From Rhizophagus irregularis (Eukaryota; Glomeromycota; Glomeromycetes; Glomerales; Glomeraceae), in NCBI RefSeq assembly GCF_026210795.1, contig NC_089431.1:1054001-1118000 (forward strand): a stretch of 64,000 bases of DNA, in the 5' to 3' direction. Position numbers and translations under genes: made by a program. The notes below the pieces were generated by a model. That model made no database searches and was not told where the DNA came from. It was given only the letters and a program-made list of their open reading frames with translations. The stretch's first letter is position 1; the number at the start of each line of letters is the position of its first letter. Of the stretch, positions 59,186-64,000 are shown piece after piece.

Positions 59186-59962
59186 AGTTTTACGAATAAA
59201 ATATTGTAAAGTGAAATTATTATTCTATAAAATTTTTTTTTCGAAGTAGAACAAAGAAAAAGGGTCCTGTCAACCTTAATTAAAACATTAAATGATTTAC
59301 CATGTATGACAGTTTATAATAATGTATAACAAATAAAACGCGAGACATTCTATGGACGACTGGACGTTTGTGTGACCAAATCTTTAAGCCATTATGTTAC
59401 AATTTGTTGATCCAATGAACCTGCATATTGTTTTGCTGATTCCAAGATTTTCATCTAATATTAATCATTGTATTTAACATCATTTATTGATTTTTATAAT
59501 AAAATAATTTAAAATCAAAGTGACAAACGACAATCATACCAATTTAATTATCTGTTTAGATTCCTCCTCCCCCCGAATTTTTCAAATAATTGGAAAAAAT
59601 ACTCATGTGATCAAAAATACAGCCAATCAAAACGTTTAATATTACTTAAGTGTTTTGTAACTGTGCCTCAAAATTTACAGGAAAATTATTAGTCATCCAA
59701 TATGCAATTATTTGTAATAAGAATGTGAAAATCATTTTATTAATGGGTTAATAGAAAACCAAAAATTAATCATAAATTAAATTAGCTTTTTCTCCGTTAT
59801 AAAATAGGTTCAGTCTAAATTTAAGAACTAGCGAAAATTTTTTTTGGTAACCGGATAGCATACAGAACAGAGCAACCTGGGACATTCGGAAAATTTGTAG
59901 CCAGTCAGATATTGAAACACGTGACATTTAGACGATCCTTATTTATTATGATGAACGATCGT
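59186..59962. other. Upstream region of copy C, no gene
   Basis: It resembles the region upstream of copy D (63114-63560) near the start codons (for example AAATGATTTACCATGTATGA versus AAATGATCTACCATGTATGA). No other feature is supported. Confidence 0.45.
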
Positions 59963-60137
59963 GTCATCTGTTAAGCTCGATTGGCCCTTAGGGGTTACAA
60001 TGGTGTCGGTGGGGCACCAACCACCTATGGTGGTTCACCAATTTGTATGGAGCCTTGAAAACATTGCAGTCGACTATTACAGTCTATGTCTATATCTAAA
60101 AAAATAAAATAAAATAAAAAAGTCATCTATTTAAGCT
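59963..60137 (+). mobile_element. Truncated retroelement (LINE 3' end or SINE)
   Basis: GTCATCTGTTAAGCT (59963-59977) and GTCATCTATTTAAGCT (60122-60137) flank about 144 bp. The insert is comparatively GC-rich (GGTGTCGGTGGGGCACC, CCACCTATGGTGGTTCACCA) and ends in an (AAAAT)n tail. Flanking direct repeats plus an A-rich tail indicate retrotransposition. Confidence 0.65.
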
Positions 60138-60689
60138 AAGATGAGTGATAACCCGACACAGTATTATTTCAAAGAATCTGGAATCAATAAGTAAAACAGG
60201 TTATGTATGTAAAACCATTATGTTAAAAGAAAATTTATACGATTGTTTAATATAAATTTCACTTAATATTCGATACATCTAGTTATTAAAATGATTATAT
60301 ATAGTAAAATTAAGTAAATCTTTTTCGTTGGATTTTGTATGTGGGATCTTTTATTGGCTACAAATCTGCTGGTTCCAAATCTACTAAGTGATACTTTATA
60401 ATATGCGGACATTTGGACGAACGAATAACTTGCCAGATCGTTAAGTTCTGCAAATATAGCTTGAAATGAAAGTCGTACAAAATTGACTAATTACAGTCAT
60501 TCTCAACGCATGATAACCATATGAGCGACAATTAAATAAAACACATGTGATCAATTCCTGTCAGAAGTCGGTAGATTATGCCATAATAATCTGTTTTTAG
60601 TTACTGAAAATGGAAAATTCATCAATAGAGCTTTAGTAGAACTGTAGATGATTTTATTATATCAGCTATCATGTAAAAATCTTACCTGT

Positions 60690-60747
60690 AATTCCTGTAA
60701 AAACTCCGTGAATATGATACATTAAACACGCAATAAACTTTTTATAG
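60690..60747. mobile_element. Fragment of a CCCTATAAAAAA-type MITE
   Basis: The end AAACTTTTTATAGGG and the internal CCGTGAATATGATACATT match, inverted, the MITE at 55456-55603. The left part is missing or deleted. Confidence 0.45.
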
Positions 60748-60796
60748 GGCTAAAAAAACGAAATAAACTTTTTAAATTTGCAAATGATGAGAGTAG

Positions 60797-61393
60797 GACC
60801 CTATGTAGGGGGTGCATAATTGCGTTGCCAGCATAGAGAAATTTTACGGAGTTAGGCATTGATTTGCGTACAACCTGAGGATTTTTTAGACTATTAAAAT
60901 GCTTATTTTTAACAGGTTTTTTGTTTAGGTAAGGGTTTATTTTGCGTATTTTTAGTAATTTGGCTGATCATTATATATATATATATTTCATTGAGATAAA
61001 TATAAATAACTATTAGTGCAAAAAAACTTTATTTAGTGCAAAAAAAATGTGTAATGCTTATGCATTTAATAAATACATTTATATAATTATGTGGCATATA
61101 AAGTTATTAAATTTTTTTAAAAATTTTTAAAAAAAAATTATTCTTCGATAAACGTTAAATGTTTGTTTGATCAACAAAAACAATAGGTAAATCACATGAT
61201 GATCGGTGGTTAGTAAATTAATTTGCGTATTTTTTCCAATTATCCAAAGCAAGGAAATAATTTGCGTATTTTTCCAATTATCCAAAGTAAGGAGGTAATT
61301 TTGCGTACTGAACTTAATAGAAAACCCTTGCGTACAGATATTAGTAAAAAGTTCGAAGGCCACCTTACTTTTTTATATATATTTCGGGGTCCT
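60797..61393. mobile_element. Element with GGACCC ends and TA borders
   Basis: TA|GGACCCTATGTAGGGGG on the left and TTTCGGGGTCC|TA on the right are an inverted pair with TA target sites, Tc1/mariner-like. A similar TTCGGGGTCCTAT end occurs near 11334. A two-copy direct repeat (AATTTGCGTATTTTTCCAAT plus following bases, 61220-61305) lies inside. No transposase was recognised. Confidence 0.5.
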
Positions 61394-61534
61394 ATAGAGT
61401 ATTTTTTATTTCAATTGCTTTATCATTTTAGAAATTTTATTGATTAACATAATTAATATTCATTTGATAGCGTAAAAATTTAAATCTTATATCGAACAAT
61501 ATATGTCAACTTGCATACGCTTACAGACCGTTTC

Positions 61535-61650
61535 GGCAGGACAGACATTTTCCCGACAGCCTAACGCTGGCCGCTTGATCACGTGTTCGTGCATAACTAT
61601 GCATAACATTGGCCAAACCTGTCGGGCAAATGTCCTGTCGGGAAATCATT
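61535..61650. repeat. Inverted repeat with CCCGACAG arms
   Basis: GGACAGACATTTTCCCGACAG and, about 70 bp on, the inverted CTGTCGGGCAAATGTCCTGT enclose CACGTG and a GCATAACTATGCATAAC repeat. Probably a small MITE. Confidence 0.5.
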
Positions 61651-61886
61651 CGACGCGTAACCTTTGCATATTATGGTACTAAATCTCTAATTACATAAAT
61701 TTTTATTTTACGAATTAATAGCGTAATAACGATGTGAAAAACAATAATGCATGAAAAGAGAGTGTATCGATTAAATATTTATAATCATAAAAGTAACTTT
61801 TTGCTGCAATTGCATGTGGTTTTGTTTAAATTATCTTGTTTGACGTAATTTATTCATAATAGAAAAAAAAAAAAATATTATTATTA

Positions 61887-63113
61887 TTATGTTAATTGTT
61901 TTTGAGCCCAAATTCTAACATAAATACTTTCAGAATAAACTTGTTCAAATTCCTCAACTAGATCTTTTTCTATCAATTTTTTGTATTCTTCTTCAGAAAC
62001 TCCCAATTCCTCAGACAGAAATTTAATTAATATCGGTTCTGATTTTAAAAAAGCTAAAGCCAGTTCTCGAGAAACCAAACCAATTTTGTCACTATTGAGT
62101 CCTACAATAATTTTTTTCTCAATTTGATGAACATTTCCTATATTCGGGTGTAACTCAAATTTTGATTCTAGACTATAAATCAAATTTATATCTACATTTC
62201 GTTTTAAACCACTTTCATTAACTATAATTATGGGAATAAAAAATTAAGTAACTTGTGATAATGAGTTAATATCAAAAGTAATAAATATAATTACTTGTAT
62301 CCATTAATTTACGAAGAATTGGAGCTCTTTCAACGTTTTCATTACGTCTATCAGCTACTTCAATATATCCACCTGGTTTCGTTACTCTAAATATTATTTA
62401 AAAATTATTAAAAGCAAAATATGTCATATATATGGATCGTATTTCTTTAAAATAATAATAATAATAATAAAAGAAATACCTAATTAGCTCAGAAAGAATG
62501 AAATCCCATTTATCTGATGTATAAATAAGTCTCATTAATTCTATATGTGTGAAATCAAATTCATTATCACCAAATAATAACCCGGCAGACACATCAGCTT
62601 TGAAAAATTCAACATTATTTGGTTTTATCTGTCAATTTATATAGAAAGATAGGTCAAAATTTTGATTTAATTTAATAAATAATAAAATTCTTCTTACTTC
62701 TTGTGGAAACATTAGTTCACTATCAACTCCAAAAAAATAAGAACTTTCATATTTGCTCGATAAATCTAATAACCATGTACCAGGACCGCACCTTAAAAAT
62801 TTAAAATTATTATTCAAATAAATATATGTATCATAAAAAAATTGTTCATTTGAGTGATATCTTACCCAACATCTAAAACTTTATACCCTCCTCTAATTAA
62901 ATTTTCCTCAACTGGGGAAGAAAAATTACTTTGAAATATATATTGTCTAAGAAAATGAAAAACATGAAACCTATCAATAGAATCGGTACTAGTCGAGAAA
63001 TAATATCCCAAAAACTTTTCATGTCTTTCTTGATCTGATTCTATTTGGTTAAATTCTTGTATATTTTTGATTAATGATCGTTCATGTTTTGAACGTGAAT
63101 TTTTATTACCCAT
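61887..63113 (-). CDS. SAM-dependent methyltransferase, 305 aa (copy D)
   Basis: Five exons: 63113-62866, 62791-62698, 62628-62480, 62386-62295 and 62221-61887; GT-AG introns, consistent phases, 305 residues. Motif I is YKVLDVGCGPGTWLLDLS; then FFGVDSELMFPQE, GDNEFDFTHIELM and TKPGGYIEVADRR. MGNKNS start for predicted N-myristoylation. Compared with copy C it keeps every intron position; differences are mostly substitutions, plus short length changes in the last exon. Likely a functional methyltransferase of unknown substrate, produced by tandem duplication with C. Confidence 0.88.
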
Positions 63114-64000
63114 TATTTAAAAAAAATAAAATACTTTAAGGTGAAATTATCCTATAAAAATTTTTTATATTAATTATCCGTCAAGAACAAAAAAAAGGGG
63201 TACAATTTAAGGAAATATTAAATGATCTACCATGTATGACGATTTAAAAATAATGTACAACAAATAAACGCGAAACTTCAATGGACGAATAGACGATTGT
63301 GTTACAAATCTTCAAACTATTAAGTTACCATAATGCTCATTATACTCTCTAAAAAACAATTTGTTGATCTCAATTAATCTGCATATTATTTTGCCGATTT
63401 GGGTAACAGTTTTAAAAAAAATAACTTGTAAATCAGTCAAGATTTTCATCTTTCTTCCGAGATTAACGAGATTTTTCTTAGATTGCTTCTAAAGGAAGAA
63501 ATACTCTTCCGAAAATCTTATCAATTTAAGTTTTCATTGTTATTAGTATATCAATTGTTGATTTCATATAAAATAAAAATGATAAATGACAACTATATTA
63601 AACTAAATTAATTTAATTCTTTTTTTTATTTTTTTAATAATATCTATACTTAATAAAGAACTAAAAATGGCTATAGATAATCTGTCTTTGATTGAACACA
63701 CAAACTATCTGTATACCTTAATCATTAATGCTGGCCGGTATTAAAATCACGTGACACCGCATTTGAGTTTTTTTTTAACCCGCAAAAATGTGAATAAGGA
63801 TTATCCGACGGCTTAATCCGGATTTATCCGTGACGGATGTCCCAGAAATATATAATAAGGGTCAGGTGGTCTTTGAACTTCTTACTAATAGCTGTACGCA
63901 GGGGAGTTTCCATAAAAATATACAAATAAAATTTCAGACCTTAAATTTTTTATTTATATATTTATTATATGTTTGTACTTCCATAATTTATTAAATCTAC
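63114..64000. other. Upstream of copy D, no gene
   Basis: It resembles 59186-59400 near the start codon. A moderately GC-richer segment near 63730-63870 (ATCCGACGGCTTAATCCGG, ATCCGTGACGGAT) may be a repeat end. Nothing else supported. Confidence 0.4.

Overview
The window looks like nuclear DNA of an arbuscular mycorrhizal fungus of the Rhizophagus type. This is inferred from very AT-rich sequence, many short GT-AG introns, tyrosine-kinase-like (TKL) kinase genes with a Cys-rich N-terminus, an expanded methyltransferase family and dense transposon debris. Nothing prokaryotic or viral is visible. Every coordinate, splice site and count was read by eye; no alignment, folding or database search was run.

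Layout. 0-5 kb holds decayed gene and transposase fragments and one terminal-inverted-repeat (TIR) element. 5.3-11.4 kb is a nested mobile block: Tc1/mariner-like ends flank a 4.4 kb element with CACAGGTCGAA ends. That element carries eleven consecutive short introns, each with two RNA-hairpin-forming inverted repeats. 12-15 kb has a Kelch fragment, a coiled-coil remnant and a second copy of the 3.4 kb TIR element. 17.5-19.1 kb is an intact four-exon TKL kinase gene. 20-21.8 kb holds a broken gene. 24.0-25.3 kb is an intact five-exon methyltransferase. 30-34 kb has a small mini-exon/intron array, a LINE-like insertion with a nested hAT element, and another hAT transposase remnant.

37.0-45.8 kb is a second TKL kinase gene. 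Its kinase exons and its acidic N-terminal exons are separated by about 7.4 kb of tandem repeats. Each repeat unit is a full spliceosomal intron followed by exactly 3 nt (AG|NNN|GTAAG), about 64 times, ending with a 1-nt candidate exon that restores the kinase reading frame. 46-50 kb has LINE reverse-transcriptase remnants and other fragments. 50.9-63.1 kb carries four more methyltransferase family members on the minus strand: two intact (303 and 305 aa) and two broken.

Functionally the intact genes are two cytosolic-type signalling kinases and three SAM-dependent methyltransferases with a predicted N-myristoylation start. The most unusual theme is three unrelated tandem arrays of introns separated by very small exons: 3 nt in the kinase gene, 23-41 nt in the hairpin-intron array, and about 7-39 nt at 30 kb. 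One of the arrays sits inside a transposon-like element.
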